In this document: one piece after another, positions 26,049-34,330 of the stretch
How positions within the stretch are numbered: the first letter of the stretch is position 1
Layout of the letters: each line of letters begins with the position of its first letter
DNA from: Natrinema sp046097095
GTDB lineage: Archaea; Halobacteriota; Halobacteria; Halobacteriales; Natrialbaceae
NCBI RefSeq assembly: GCF_046097095.1
Contig: NZ_CP175698.1
Location: 620,001 to 684,000, forward strand
Reading direction: 5' to 3'
Length of the DNA: 64,000 nucleotides
Notes under the pieces: model-generated
Told to the model about the DNA's origin: nothing
Seen by the model: the letters and a program-made list of their open reading frames with translations, nothing else
The model's database searches: none
Program-made: the position numbers and the translations under genes

Positions 26049-26486
26049 ATGCACCGGCGCGTCTACCTCGCCGCCGTCGGAACCGCTGTCTCGGCCGGCC
26101 TCGCGGGGTGTTCGTCCGCACGCAGCGTCCTCGCGAGCGACCCCTGTCGCGGCGAGAGCTGTCATATCGGGATGAATCGCACCGAATTCCTCCCCGATAG
26201 CTACGAAATCTCCGTCGGCGATACCGTCGTCTGGAAGAACACGAGCGAGGCGGACCACACCATCACGGCCTACAACGAACTCATCCCGGACGACGCGGCG
26301 TACTTTGCCTCCGGCGGCTTCGAGACGCAAGCGGCCGCATACGACGCGTGGCGGAACGAACGCGACGGCGGCCTCGGGCCGCGACAGACGTACGAACACA
26401 CCTTCGAGGTCCCCGGCACGTACAAGTACTTCTGTATCCCCCACGAGCGGGCGAACATGACCGGCGAAATCGTCGTCTCCGAGTGA
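26049..26486 (+). CDS. Halocyanin-type blue copper lipoprotein
   Basis: A 145-residue type I copper protein for electron transfer at the outer face of the membrane. The N-terminus MHRRVYLAAVGTAVSAGLAGC is a twin-Arg-type export signal ending in a lipobox (AGC), so the mature protein is lipid-anchored through Cys. The plastocyanin fold begins at SYEISVGDTVVWKN. The copper ligands are His in ADHTITAYN and the Cys, His and Met of FCIPHERANM. Two additional cysteines (CRGESC) follow the signal. Confidence 0.88.
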   Translation: MHRRVYLAAVGTAVSAGLAGCSSARSVLASDPCRGESCHIGMNRTEFLPDSYEISVGDTVVWKNTSEADHTITAYNELIPDDAAYFASGGFETQAAAYDAWRNERDGGLGPRQTYEHTFEVPGTYKYFCIPHERANMTGEIVVSE

Positions 26487-26811
26487 TGGCCGCAGAAACT
26501 ATCCACTGTGACGACAGAATCGTCCGACAGGCGGACTTTTATCGGCGAACGGCCGGCTGTGCTATCGCATGATGGTCATTCACGTGAACTCACGATCGAT
26601 CAAGACACCCTCGAGACACGCTGGCCATCGATTCCGACAATCGCAAGGAAACGCTGGCGATCAATCCAGATGGTCTCGAGACACGCTGGCGATCGATGTA
26701 GCTCAGGGAGAGACTGTGGCATAGAGCCGCAGTACTTCGGACTCGAGTCGAGCGCCTCGAGTCGACATCGAAAATAGCTGCCGGCGAAATCGAACGTCTC
26801 CGTTCTCGGAA
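26487..26811. repeat. 325-base intergenic region with 65-base-spaced direct repeats
   Basis: CTCGAGACACGCTGGC followed by C/G and ATCGAT occurs at 26610-26632 and again at 26675-26697 (one mismatch). A third partial copy, GAAACGCTGGCGATCAAT, lies between them (26648-26665). One frame across the region (26508-26777) is open but has a basic composition unlike the neighbours, so it is not called as a gene. The repeats lie between the halocyanin gene and the convergent eS1 gene. Confidence 0.5.
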
Positions 26812-27453
26812 TCAGTCGCCCGTGGCGACGTCTTCGTCGTCGACGTCGACCGAGGTCGCTTCCTCTTCGGCGACTTCCTCGGGGTGGGCCTCGAGGGTGG
26901 ACTTCTGAATCTCGACGCGTCGCAGCGGGTAGATCGTCTTGGCCTCGCCGTAGATGGCAGAGGAGAGACGACCCTCGACGACGCTGTCGATGAGTTCCTC
27001 GAAGGAGCGCTCCTCGGCGGCCTCTTCGATCATCTCGACCATCGTCTCGCGGATGGCCTTCTCCTGGCTCGCGTCGGCCTTCTTGGTCGTGAAGGCGACG
27101 GGCTGGATCTGGACGCGGTAGTCGTCCGTCGTGAGGACGGTGACGTAGGCCTCGATCTTCGAGGCACCGCGACGGACCAGCGAGCGCAGGTAGTCGCGAG
27201 TCAGCGCGTGCTCGACGAACTCCGTGTAGGCGCTGTCGCTGCCCACGTCGGTCACCTTGAAGGTGAGTTTCGTGTTGTTCTCGCTGGCGTTGTCGGTCAA
27301 CTCGCCGAGCGTCGTTTCGATGGTTCGGTCGTAGACTTTCTCCGGTTCGTCAGCGGGGGTCTCGCCGAGTTCCTGACGGTCGAACTGCTCGGGTGCCAGG
27401 ACGGTGTACCACCGCTTCTCCTGTTTCGCGCGTGAAACTGATCGTTCGCTCAT
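26812..27453 (-). CDS. rps3ae: 30S ribosomal protein eS1 (S3Ae)
   Basis: A 213-residue archaeal/eukaryotic-type small-subunit protein. It starts MSERSVSRAKQEKRWYTVLA and contains the family signatures LTFKVTDVGSDSAYTEFVEH, LTRDYLRSLVRRG and IYGEAKTIYPLRRVEIQK. The C-terminal 25 residues are an acidic haloarchaeal tail. It overlaps pcc1 by 4 bases (ATGA), as last gene of a uS15-RecJ-like-Pcc1-eS1 operon that is conserved in archaea. Confidence 0.96.
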   Translation of the reverse strand: MSERSVSRAKQEKRWYTVLAPEQFDRQELGETPADEPEKVYDRTIETTLGELTDNASENNTKLTFKVTDVGSDSAYTEFVEHALTRDYLRSLVRRGASKIEAYVTVLTTDDYRVQIQPVAFTTKKADASQEKAIRETMVEMIEEAAEERSFEELIDSVVEGRLSSAIYGEAKTIYPLRRVEIQKSTLEAHPEEVAEEEATSVDVDDEDVATGD

Positions 27454-27764
27454 TGTGTATCGTGTGTTGAGTCGGTATCGCTGTCGGACGCAGGTCCCGC
27501 GTCCGTCGGTTCTGCGTGCTGTCCGTTCCGTGCGTGCGTCGCGACGTCAATCGCGACCGCGAGGTTGACGACGTAGTCGTCGACGGTCGATCGGAGGCCG
27601 CTCGTCGTCTCGCGGTCGATCCGCGTGACGACCGTTCCGTCCTCGCCGGACGAGCCGTCGCGCTCGACGGTCGTCTCCATCTCGTCGGTGTTGTCCGGGT
27701 CGAGCGACTGCGCGACGAGGTCGGGGTCGTCGCAGTCCGTTCGGATCGTCGCTCGCCGGCTCAT
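27450..27764 (-). CDS. pcc1: KEOPS complex subunit Pcc1
   Basis: A 104-residue protein with the Pcc1 fold: IRTDCDDPDLVAQSLDPDN, then ERDGSSGEDGTVVTRIDRETTSG, then STVDDYVVNLAVAIDVA. Pcc1 dimerises the KEOPS complex that makes the universal t6A37 of ANN-decoding tRNAs. A disordered 25-residue Asp/Thr tail is added. It overlaps both neighbours by 4 bases, so translation of the operon is tightly coupled. Confidence 0.9.
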   Translation of the reverse strand: MSRRATIRTDCDDPDLVAQSLDPDNTDEMETTVERDGSSGEDGTVVTRIDRETTSGLRSTVDDYVVNLAVAIDVATHARNGQHAEPTDAGPASDSDTDSTHDTQ

Positions 27765-29017
27765 AGCAGGTCCCTCACTGCCGCGATGATCGTCGAGTCG
27801 TCCACTCCGGGGTCGTATCGCAAGTAGCCGCGCCGATGGCCGACGTCGTACGCGACGCCGCCGGCGTCGGCCCCTGATTCTGTCGTCGAATCCGGCGCTT
27901 CGCCCTCGAGGTCGCGAGCAATTCCCTCGACCGTCGCTGCGAGAGACGTGGCCTCACGGGTCGCGATCGCGGCCTCGGCGTCGCCGTCAGCGGACTGCAT
28001 CCGATCGCCCGAGGGACCGTGTCCGTCGCTGACCGCGAGGACGACGGGCTCCGGCGATCGGTAGGCCGCCGCGATACGAGCGACGGCTTCGACGGGGCCG
28101 TCGTCGATGCCGACGACGAACAGCCCGTCGTAGCGGCCGGTCGAGGCCGCCTCGAGCGCCGCGTGTGCGCGGCGGCCGTACTCGCGCCAGGCCTCGAGCG
28201 CGGCGTCGCGGGCGTCGTGGCCCATCGCGACCGCGATCCCCGTGCCGGGCTCCGTTCTCGCCGTCGCCTCGAGCACGTCGGCGAAGCCGCCGAGCGTCGC
28301 GAATGGGGCTTCGGGCGTCGCGTACGGCCGTAGCGCCTGGGCAATCGAGGCTGCGGCGGCGTCGGTCGCCGCCTCGGCACTGACGGCATCGAGCGCGACG
28401 AGCGAGCCGATCGCGCGGTGGTCGTCCGCGTCGAGGGCGTCGGGATCGCCCGCAGCGTCCGCGAGCGCTTCGCGTGTCGCGTCGGGATCGCCCGACCACG
28501 GCGTACGCAGGCGTGTCGAATACGCGATGTCGTCGATCGGAGCTGCGGTGGGAACCGCGACGCCGGGTCGCTGCTCGAGCAGGCCGCGTTCGCGCGCGGT
28601 CTCGACGAGCCACTCGCTCTCGCCCGCGCCGGGGTCGCCGCCAGCGGCGACGATGCCGGCCAGCGCGAGCACCGGATCCGGCGTCGCGCCGAGGTCACGG
28701 ACGAGGTCGACGGCCTCGAGCGAGGCGGGTCTGTCGGTCGCCGTCAGTTGGACCGCGTCGGCGGCCCCGTCGGCGGTGCCGACGACGACCGTCGCGTCGC
28801 CCTCGTCGGTCTGTGCGCGGAGGCGCTCTGACCGCTCTGTGACCGTCCGACCGACGGTCACCTGAAACGGCGTCCCGGCGGCGGCGAGGGCGCTTGCGAG
28901 CAGGCCGCTGGCCGCGAGCGCGTCGCCGTCGGCGCGAGCGACCACCTGGACGAAGCCGGCGCTCTCGAGTGCGCTCGTAGCGGACGCCGGCTCGGCGGAT
29001 CGACCCTCGGTGGACAT
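27761..29017 (-). CDS. RecJ/DHH-family protein, probably catalytically inactive
   Basis: A 418-residue protein with the layout of archaeal RecJ-like DHH phosphoesterases: an N-terminal alpha/beta domain (to about 120), a middle helical region and a C-terminal DHHA1-type domain (RYDGLFVVGIDD... near 300, HRRGYLRYDPG near 395). The expected first metal motif H-x-D-x-D-G is ARADGDALAAS here, and a DHH triad and the D-x-D counterpart (VVVGTADGAAD) are not intact. It is therefore likely a structural paralog (compare Cdc45/GAN partners) rather than a nuclease. It is co-transcribed with uS15, Pcc1 and eS1. Confidence 0.75.
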   Translation of the reverse strand: MSTEGRSAEPASATSALESAGFVQVVARADGDALAASGLLASALAAAGTPFQVTVGRTVTERSERLRAQTDEGDATVVVGTADGAADAVQLTATDRPASLEAVDLVRDLGATPDPVLALAGIVAAGGDPGAGESEWLVETARERGLLEQRPGVAVPTAAPIDDIAYSTRLRTPWSGDPDATREALADAAGDPDALDADDHRAIGSLVALDAVSAEAATDAAAASIAQALRPYATPEAPFATLGGFADVLEATARTEPGTGIAVAMGHDARDAALEAWREYGRRAHAALEAASTGRYDGLFVVGIDDGPVEAVARIAAAYRSPEPVVLAVSDGHGPSGDRMQSADGDAEAAIATREATSLAATVEGIARDLEGEAPDSTTESGADAGGVAYDVGHRRGYLRYDPGVDDSTIIAAVRDLL

Positions 29018-29029
29018 ACGGATGCGGTG

Positions 29030-29503
29030 TTACTCGCGGTCTTCGAGCAGCTCCGTCGCGACCTCGTAGGAGTACGCGAAGTCGGGCTCGAGTTCGTCGC
29101 CGCGGTAGTAATCGACCAGGCGGCGCACCTTCGATTCGGTGTTTTGCAGGGCGCGCTTGTTCTGGGCGTCCTGGGGGTTCTGACGGACGTGGTCGCGCAG
29201 ACGCACTGCGCGCTCCATCAGGTTCCAGAGGTCCTCGGGGATGTCGGCCGTGGCGTCGTTCTCCTCGAGAATCTCTGAGATCTTCTTCCCGGTCGCCAGC
29301 TTGACGTCCGGGATGGGCGTTCCGGTGACGCCCTCGTCGCGCAGCTTCATCCCGATCTGGCTGGGATCGTAGCCCTGCTCTGCCAGTTCGACGACTCGGG
29401 CTTCGATATCATCCGAGTCGACGTCGCTCCACTCCGGCGGTTCGTCTGCCGACGGCTTGTCCGAACCGGACGAGCCGCGACGGCGGGTGTGCATTCGTGC
29501 CAT
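29030..29503 (-). CDS. rps15: 30S ribosomal protein uS15
   Basis: A 157-residue archaeal S15. It starts MARMHTRRRGSSGSDKP, has an acidic insertion PPEWSDVDSDD typical of halophiles, and contains the core helices VRLRDHVRQNPQDAQNKRAL and VRRLVDYYRGDELEPDF that contact 16S rRNA. The ATG at 29503 is chosen because archaeal S15 begins MARM(H/Y)xRRRG. It is the first gene of the four-gene operon, with TATATA about 32 bases upstream. Confidence 0.96.
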   Translation of the reverse strand: MARMHTRRRGSSGSDKPSADEPPEWSDVDSDDIEARVVELAEQGYDPSQIGMKLRDEGVTGTPIPDVKLATGKKISEILEENDATADIPEDLWNLMERAVRLRDHVRQNPQDAQNKRALQNTESKVRRLVDYYRGDELEPDFAYSYEVATELLEDRE

Positions 29504-29534
29504 TGTTGAGGATAGGAACCGCACTGACCGCGCG

Positions 29535-29540
29535 TATATA
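29535..29540 (-). promoter_or_regulatory. TATA element of the uS15 operon
   Basis: TATATA within CGTATATACGCG lies about 32 bases before the uS15 ATG and is the only promoter seen for the four-gene operon. Confidence 0.5.
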
Positions 29541-29693
29541 CGGCTCTCGCCGTGCACTTCCGCAATCCCAAGCCGCCCGAAAGAGCGGGCGACACAGTCG
29601 GATTTGCGGCCGTGCGTTTCCCAGTTGAGGTTCCGTCGTCGGTGACTAAAGGGTTTCTACATCGACACCGGCGGCGAGGGCCGCAATCGCGGG

Positions 29694-31772
29694 TCAGACA
29701 ACGGTCGCGAACAGCCCCACCGAGAGCGCGAGCATGGCGGCGGCATGTTTTGCGCCGGCCCGAACGTCACCGGTGCTCAACTGACCGGCGATCAGCCCCG
29801 AGCACAGTCCCTGGACGAGCGCCGCGTGGTAGAACAGCGTGGCGTACGCGTCAGTATCGGCTCCGGAGAACCCGTCCAATTGAGACGCGGCCGCGCTCGA
29901 CCCCAGCTCCGCGCCCTCGGATGGGAGGTTCGGCAGGAGATAGCCGGCCAGCACGGCGATGATGAACAGAAAGACCAGAAACGAGACGTAGACGACGACT
30001 GTGTACTCGATCATCGCCCGCTTGCGCTCGCGCTCGAGTCGGCGATCGGCCGCCGCTCCGCGCGCGGCGATCCGGAGCGTGGTCGCGAGGGTTCCGCTGG
30101 CGTTCATCGACTCGGTCAGCAGCGTGACGACCCGCGAAACCGATCGGGTTCCGACGCGGGTCTCGAGCCGCCGTAAGGCGGTCTGGAGGTCGGCACCCCA
30201 CTGCACGTCGGCCCAGACCAGGTCGAGTTCGTCGCCGAGCGGTCCGAGATCCGATCCCCGGACTCGATCGATCGACGAGACGATCGAGAGGCCGGCCTCG
30301 TTGACGCTGGCGAGGCGGTCGAGCAGGTCCGGTACCGCGGCCTCAATCGCCTTCAGCCGGCGGCGGTGGACCTCGTAAGCGAGCGCGAAGACGGCCACGA
30401 CGCCTAGCGTGCCGACGGCGACCGCGTCGTCGATCGCGGTGACGTCGAAGCCGTCCTCGAGCGCCGCCGGAAGCCGCGTGCCGACTCCGACGAGCGCGAG
30501 CGGGACGGTGATCGCGAGCGTGAGCGACGGCCGCTCGACGAGCGTCCGAATCGGATGGCCGAACCGCTCGCGCAGGCCCACCAGCCGGCGGTAGTACCGC
30601 GCTCGTTCGACGTTCGGATGGCGGGTCTGGTCTGGTGCTGTGTCGCTCCCGTCGGCCCGTGCCGTCCGGGCCGTCCCGACCGTCGGTGGCTCGTCGGCGG
30701 TCGATTTCCCGTTGACTCCGTCGCTGGGATCGAGTTTGTCCGCTACCATACTCAGGTACACCACGAACCCGAGGTTGGCAAGCGGCAGGAGCAGGTAGAT
30801 CAGCGCCTGAAGTTCCCCGAACGTATCGCCGGCCGCGATCCCGATGACGACCAGGATCGTGATCAGAAAGAGCGGCCCGGCGACCAGCACCGTGACGTAG
30901 GCCTCCGCCAGCGTCGAGAGCAACTCGAGGATGCCCTCCTGTTGCGATTCGGCCTCCTCGCGGTACTTCTGGTACTGGCGTTCGAGGAACGCGGAGAGTC
31001 CCTGGCCGCTTTGCAAGACGCTGACGAGGTTCTCGGTGAACTCGCGGAACTGCGGACTGGGCGAGCGCCGCCCCATCGTCTCGAGGGCGGTGACGACGTC
31101 GGTGCCGAACGTGTCCATCTGTCGGACGGCGACGGCGAACTCCGCGGCGGCCTCGCCGTGGGTGTCCTCCTGATCGGCGATGACCCGGACCACGTTCGGA
31201 AACGCCATCCCGCTCTTCGAGAGCGCGTAGACGAACGCCACCGTCGACGGCAGTCCCGCCTCGATCCGACGAGCGCGGGCGTCGGCGACGTAGCCGGGGT
31301 ACCACCACCGGAACCAGTAGGCCCCGGCACCGGCGACGGCCCCGACCGTGAGCGCGGAGACCGAAAACAGCACGGCCAGTTCGCCGGCCGATAACGTCGG
31401 GAGCCCCCCGAGCGCCGCGAGGAACCCAAGAGGGGAAGGCAACGCCGCGCGCATGGTCTCGGGGCTGACCGAGAGGACCGTCAAGAGTCCCCAGACGGCG
31501 TAGACGCCGAGAATCGAGCCGACGAGCGCGGCGATCGCCGCGAACAGCATCGTCCGCGAGCCATACTCGCGGTCGGTCGTCGGAACGTGTGCGGCACGCA
31601 AGGCCGCCCGCCGGTCCGGGTGCACACGACCGAACGCGTCGGCGTGGGGTCCGAACGTCCGGACCGCGACCAGCGTCAGAGCGCGGTCGACGCGTTCGGA
31701 CCGCCTGACCACGGCGACTGGCGAACAGAGGAGCGCCGCGATCACCAGTGGGACGAGACTGACGGGCGTCAT
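29694..31772 (-). CDS. Type II secretion/pilus platform protein with two F domains
   Basis: A 692-residue polytopic membrane protein with two T2SSF-type modules. The first, around 170-330, includes YALSKSGMAFPNVVRVIAD and FLERQYQKYREEAESQQ, ending in paired helices. The second, around 440-690, includes RLASVNEAGLSIVSSIDRV and LNASGT-like MNASGTLATTL, again ending in paired helices. A polar linker with Asp/Thr/Pro (about 355-390) separates them. Such TadB-TadC/FlaJ-like proteins anchor the assembly ATPase and pilins in the membrane. Its start overlaps the ATPase stop by 4 bases. No pilin gene is adjacent. Confidence 0.87.
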   Translation of the reverse strand: MTPVSLVPLVIAALLCSPVAVVRRSERVDRALTLVAVRTFGPHADAFGRVHPDRRAALRAAHVPTTDREYGSRTMLFAAIAALVGSILGVYAVWGLLTVLSVSPETMRAALPSPLGFLAALGGLPTLSAGELAVLFSVSALTVGAVAGAGAYWFRWWYPGYVADARARRIEAGLPSTVAFVYALSKSGMAFPNVVRVIADQEDTHGEAAAEFAVAVRQMDTFGTDVVTALETMGRRSPSPQFREFTENLVSVLQSGQGLSAFLERQYQKYREEAESQQEGILELLSTLAEAYVTVLVAGPLFLITILVVIGIAAGDTFGELQALIYLLLPLANLGFVVYLSMVADKLDPSDGVNGKSTADEPPTVGTARTARADGSDTAPDQTRHPNVERARYYRRLVGLRERFGHPIRTLVERPSLTLAITVPLALVGVGTRLPAALEDGFDVTAIDDAVAVGTLGVVAVFALAYEVHRRRLKAIEAAVPDLLDRLASVNEAGLSIVSSIDRVRGSDLGPLGDELDLVWADVQWGADLQTALRRLETRVGTRSVSRVVTLLTESMNASGTLATTLRIAARGAAADRRLERERKRAMIEYTVVVYVSFLVFLFIIAVLAGYLLPNLPSEGAELGSSAAASQLDGFSGADTDAYATLFYHAALVQGLCSGLIAGQLSTGDVRAGAKHAAAMLALSVGLFATVV

Positions 31773-33586
31773 CGGTTCTCGGACGCACCGCCTCCGGATT
31801 CGGGGTCGGTCCTCGCCGTACGCTCGGTTCCGTTTCGCGGTTCGGAGCCGCGTTCGCGCTCGCGGTCGCCGTCGCTCTCTTCGGTAAGTCGCTCGAGGAC
31901 GCGCTCGGAATCGGCGTAATACTCGTTGACCAGCGCGGTGAACCGCCGGTAGTCGGAGAGGCCGTTGTCCCGGAGCGAGGCGAGGAACCGCTCGCGGTGC
32001 TCGAGTTCCGTCAGTAGTTCCTGCTGGCTCCAGCCGCGTTCGTCGCGGATCTCCGAGAGGACGCGACTGGAACTGCTCCGGAAGCTGTCGGTCTCGCTCT
32101 CCCAGGTGTAGGCCGTCGAGTAGTCGAGTTCACCGGTTCGCTGGTCGATCCCCTCGATCTCGGCGAGTACCTTGTTCCGGCGGACGCGCTGGTCGCCCGA
32201 CCGGGTGAGCGTCTGGACCGAGAGGATGTCGAGGCTGCGAACCATCGACCGAGGGACGTTGATCGGCTCGTTCTCGAGCCGGTTGATGGCCGTCTGGACC
32301 GAATCGGCGTGCATCGTCGAGTAGGTCGTGTGACCGGTGTTCATCGCCTGAAAGAGGGTCATCGCCTCCTCGCCGCGGACCTCGCCGACGACGATGTATT
32401 CGGGGCGGTGGCGCAGGGCCGAGCGCAGCAGATCGTACATCGTCACGTCGGTCCCCTCGTGGGTGCGCTCGCGCGTGACCGACGAGAGCCAGTTGTCGTG
32501 AGAGAGTTGGAGTTCGCTGGTGTCCTCGATGGTCACGACCTTCGACCGCGGAGGGATGAACATCGAAACGGCGTTCATGCTCGTCGTCTTCCCCGACGCG
32601 GTGCCGCCCGCGAACACCAGACTCTTGTTGTGCTCGATCGCGAGCCAGAGGTAGGCCAACTGCTCGACGCTGAACGTGCCGTACTCGAGGAGATCGATCG
32701 GCGTGAACGGGTCCTCGGCATACTTCCGGATGGTAAACGCAGAACCCCGCGGCGTCACCTCCTCGCCGAGTGCGAGCTCGGCGCGAGAGCCGTCGGGCAG
32801 CGTCGTCTCGACCGTCGGATCGCCGATCGAAATGTGCCGGCCGGAGTGCTGGGCCAGCCGAACGACGAACCGATCGAGATCGGATTTCTCGAATGAGACG
32901 GAAGTCTCGATGTCGGTGTACTCATCGTGGTAGACGAAGATCGGCAACCCGTAGCCGTCACAGGAGATGTCCTCGACGTGTGGATCGTGCATGATCGGCT
33001 CGAGGCGACCGTAACCGCGGAAGTCCCGGTGGAGATAGTAGAACAACCGGTAGAACGTCGCCGCGTCGATCTCGGCTCCATAGCGCTCGAGGTACTCCCG
33101 AATCGTCTCGCGGAGCAACCGTTCGATATCGTCGCCCTCGGCCTCGCGGTAGAGCAGCGGGTCGCGAACGTCGTCGAACAGCGCCTCGAGCAGGACCGCC
33201 TCGTCCTCGCGCAGCGAGGGCTCGACCGCGCGATAGCGGTGTTCGTTCGCCTCGTGGTCGTGGCCGATCGAGACGAACGAGAAGGGTGCGTCGACCCAGT
33301 AGCGATTGACCTCCTCGAGGTTGTCCGAATCGTCGAGCGAGACCAGCGGGCCGTGGACATCGGGCTCGTAGTCGCCGACATCCACGGTCGAGCCGCGAAG
33401 CGTTTCGACGACGCGCCGGATCGTTCGTTTGGCAGCGTCGATCGTCGACGTCGGGCGCTCGTCGGCCGGCGCTAGTTCAGACTCGCCGGCACCGTCGGCG
33501 CTTGCCGCGTCGCGGTGGAGACGAGCGCCGGCCGCACCGTCGACGATCGCGTCCGCGGCCGAATCGGTGTGATCTGAGGGGTCCAT
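31769..33586 (-). CDS. Type II/IV secretion system (pilus/archaellum-like) ATPase
   Basis: A 605-residue hexameric secretion ATPase of the PilB/TadA/FlaI group. The N-terminal domain includes YWVDAPFSFVSIGHDHEANEH. The core has Walker A GGTASGKTTSM near 324, the Asp box DTSELQLSHDNW, Walker B YIVVGEVRGEEAMTLFQAM near 395 and the His box TGHTTYSTMHAD. The C-terminus is a charged low-complexity tail (RTARTDPESGGG). The ATG at 33586 is preferred to the longer frame at 33619. Translation is coupled to the F-domain membrane protein, so the pair forms the motor and platform of one appendage or secretion machine. Confidence 0.92.
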   Translation of the reverse strand: MDPSDHTDSAADAIVDGAAGARLHRDAASADGAGESELAPADERPTSTIDAAKRTIRRVVETLRGSTVDVGDYEPDVHGPLVSLDDSDNLEEVNRYWVDAPFSFVSIGHDHEANEHRYRAVEPSLREDEAVLLEALFDDVRDPLLYREAEGDDIERLLRETIREYLERYGAEIDAATFYRLFYYLHRDFRGYGRLEPIMHDPHVEDISCDGYGLPIFVYHDEYTDIETSVSFEKSDLDRFVVRLAQHSGRHISIGDPTVETTLPDGSRAELALGEEVTPRGSAFTIRKYAEDPFTPIDLLEYGTFSVEQLAYLWLAIEHNKSLVFAGGTASGKTTSMNAVSMFIPPRSKVVTIEDTSELQLSHDNWLSSVTRERTHEGTDVTMYDLLRSALRHRPEYIVVGEVRGEEAMTLFQAMNTGHTTYSTMHADSVQTAINRLENEPINVPRSMVRSLDILSVQTLTRSGDQRVRRNKVLAEIEGIDQRTGELDYSTAYTWESETDSFRSSSSRVLSEIRDERGWSQQELLTELEHRERFLASLRDNGLSDYRRFTALVNEYYADSERVLERLTEESDGDRERERGSEPRNGTERTARTDPESGGGASENR

Positions 33587-33756
33587 TGAACGCAGGTTTC
33601 GTGACACGTCCGGGCGCAACCCTGATAAGTGAGATGGCCGATCGCCGTTTTGGGCGGTCGTCGACCCGTCGAACCCCCTCCGGTCGAACTGTCTCGAAAG
33701 CTGACTGTTTCGTGCGTTACGTTCATACTGTCGGAGTCCGAAGCAACGAGTACGGA

Positions 33757-34224
33757 ATGAGGCGCGAGCACTTCACGCTAGACGTTGACAACATCGCCTG
33801 GGTCGAGTCCGACGGGGAGCCCGAAAAACCCGCGGTATCGATCGACTTTACCGGCCCGGCGACGATGCTTCGCGAGCGCCTGACTGGTCCCGACGGCGAC
33901 GTTCTCGAGGCGAGCGAAACGGACGTGGCCCTCCGACTGCAGGGACCGCTCGGGGACAACACGACCGGCGTGGTGAGCGTGACTAACCGCATTACCGGCG
34001 AATTCATCCTCGAGCTCAACGAGGGCGCCGACGACGTCCTCCGGTTCGTCCGCGCAGCGCGTGGCTACGGCGAGACCGCCGACGACGAGGGCCGGTACAC
34101 GGTCGAAATCACGCTCGACGCCGAGCCGTTCGTCACCTACGACAAACGGACGTTTCTCGTCTACGACGACGAGGGGAGCCTGCTTCGACAGCACAGCTTG
34201 ATTCCCAGCGGCGTCGAACTGTAG
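33757..34224 (+). CDS. Haloarchaeal conserved beta-rich protein (DUF5793-like)
   Basis: A 155-residue acidic protein starting MRREHFTLDVDNIAWVESDG. Strand-rich throughout (LRLQGPLGDNTTGVVSVTN, FILELNEGADDVLRFVRAAR, YTVEITLDAEPFVTYDKRTF), with no membrane helix and no cysteine. It resembles what I recall as DUF5793, restricted to haloarchaea and of unknown function. The ATG at 33757 is chosen because the longer upstream frame has non-haloarchaeal, Arg-rich composition. It is divergent from the secretion ATPase gene. Confidence 0.7.
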   Translation: MRREHFTLDVDNIAWVESDGEPEKPAVSIDFTGPATMLRERLTGPDGDVLEASETDVALRLQGPLGDNTTGVVSVTNRITGEFILELNEGADDVLRFVRAARGYGETADDEGRYTVEITLDAEPFVTYDKRTFLVYDDEGSLLRQHSLIPSGVEL

Positions 34225-34330
34225 CGGCTCTCGCGTTCCGTTTTCCGGCGGTGAGCGACTGACCGGCAGTTATAAGTCTCGGACTCTCGCCTAGAGGGAC
34301 CGACACCGGCTCACGCCGGACCATCGATTC

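Noticed and set aside
25203..26444. 413-codon minus-strand frame across pssA and the halocyanin gene
   Set aside because: Overlaps the well supported archaetidylserine synthase in another frame and the halocyanin gene; Arg-rich shadow.
26508..26777. 89-codon frame in the repeat-bearing intergenic region
   Set aside because: Basic, Ser/Arg-rich composition and internal repeats suggest it is not translated; no family.
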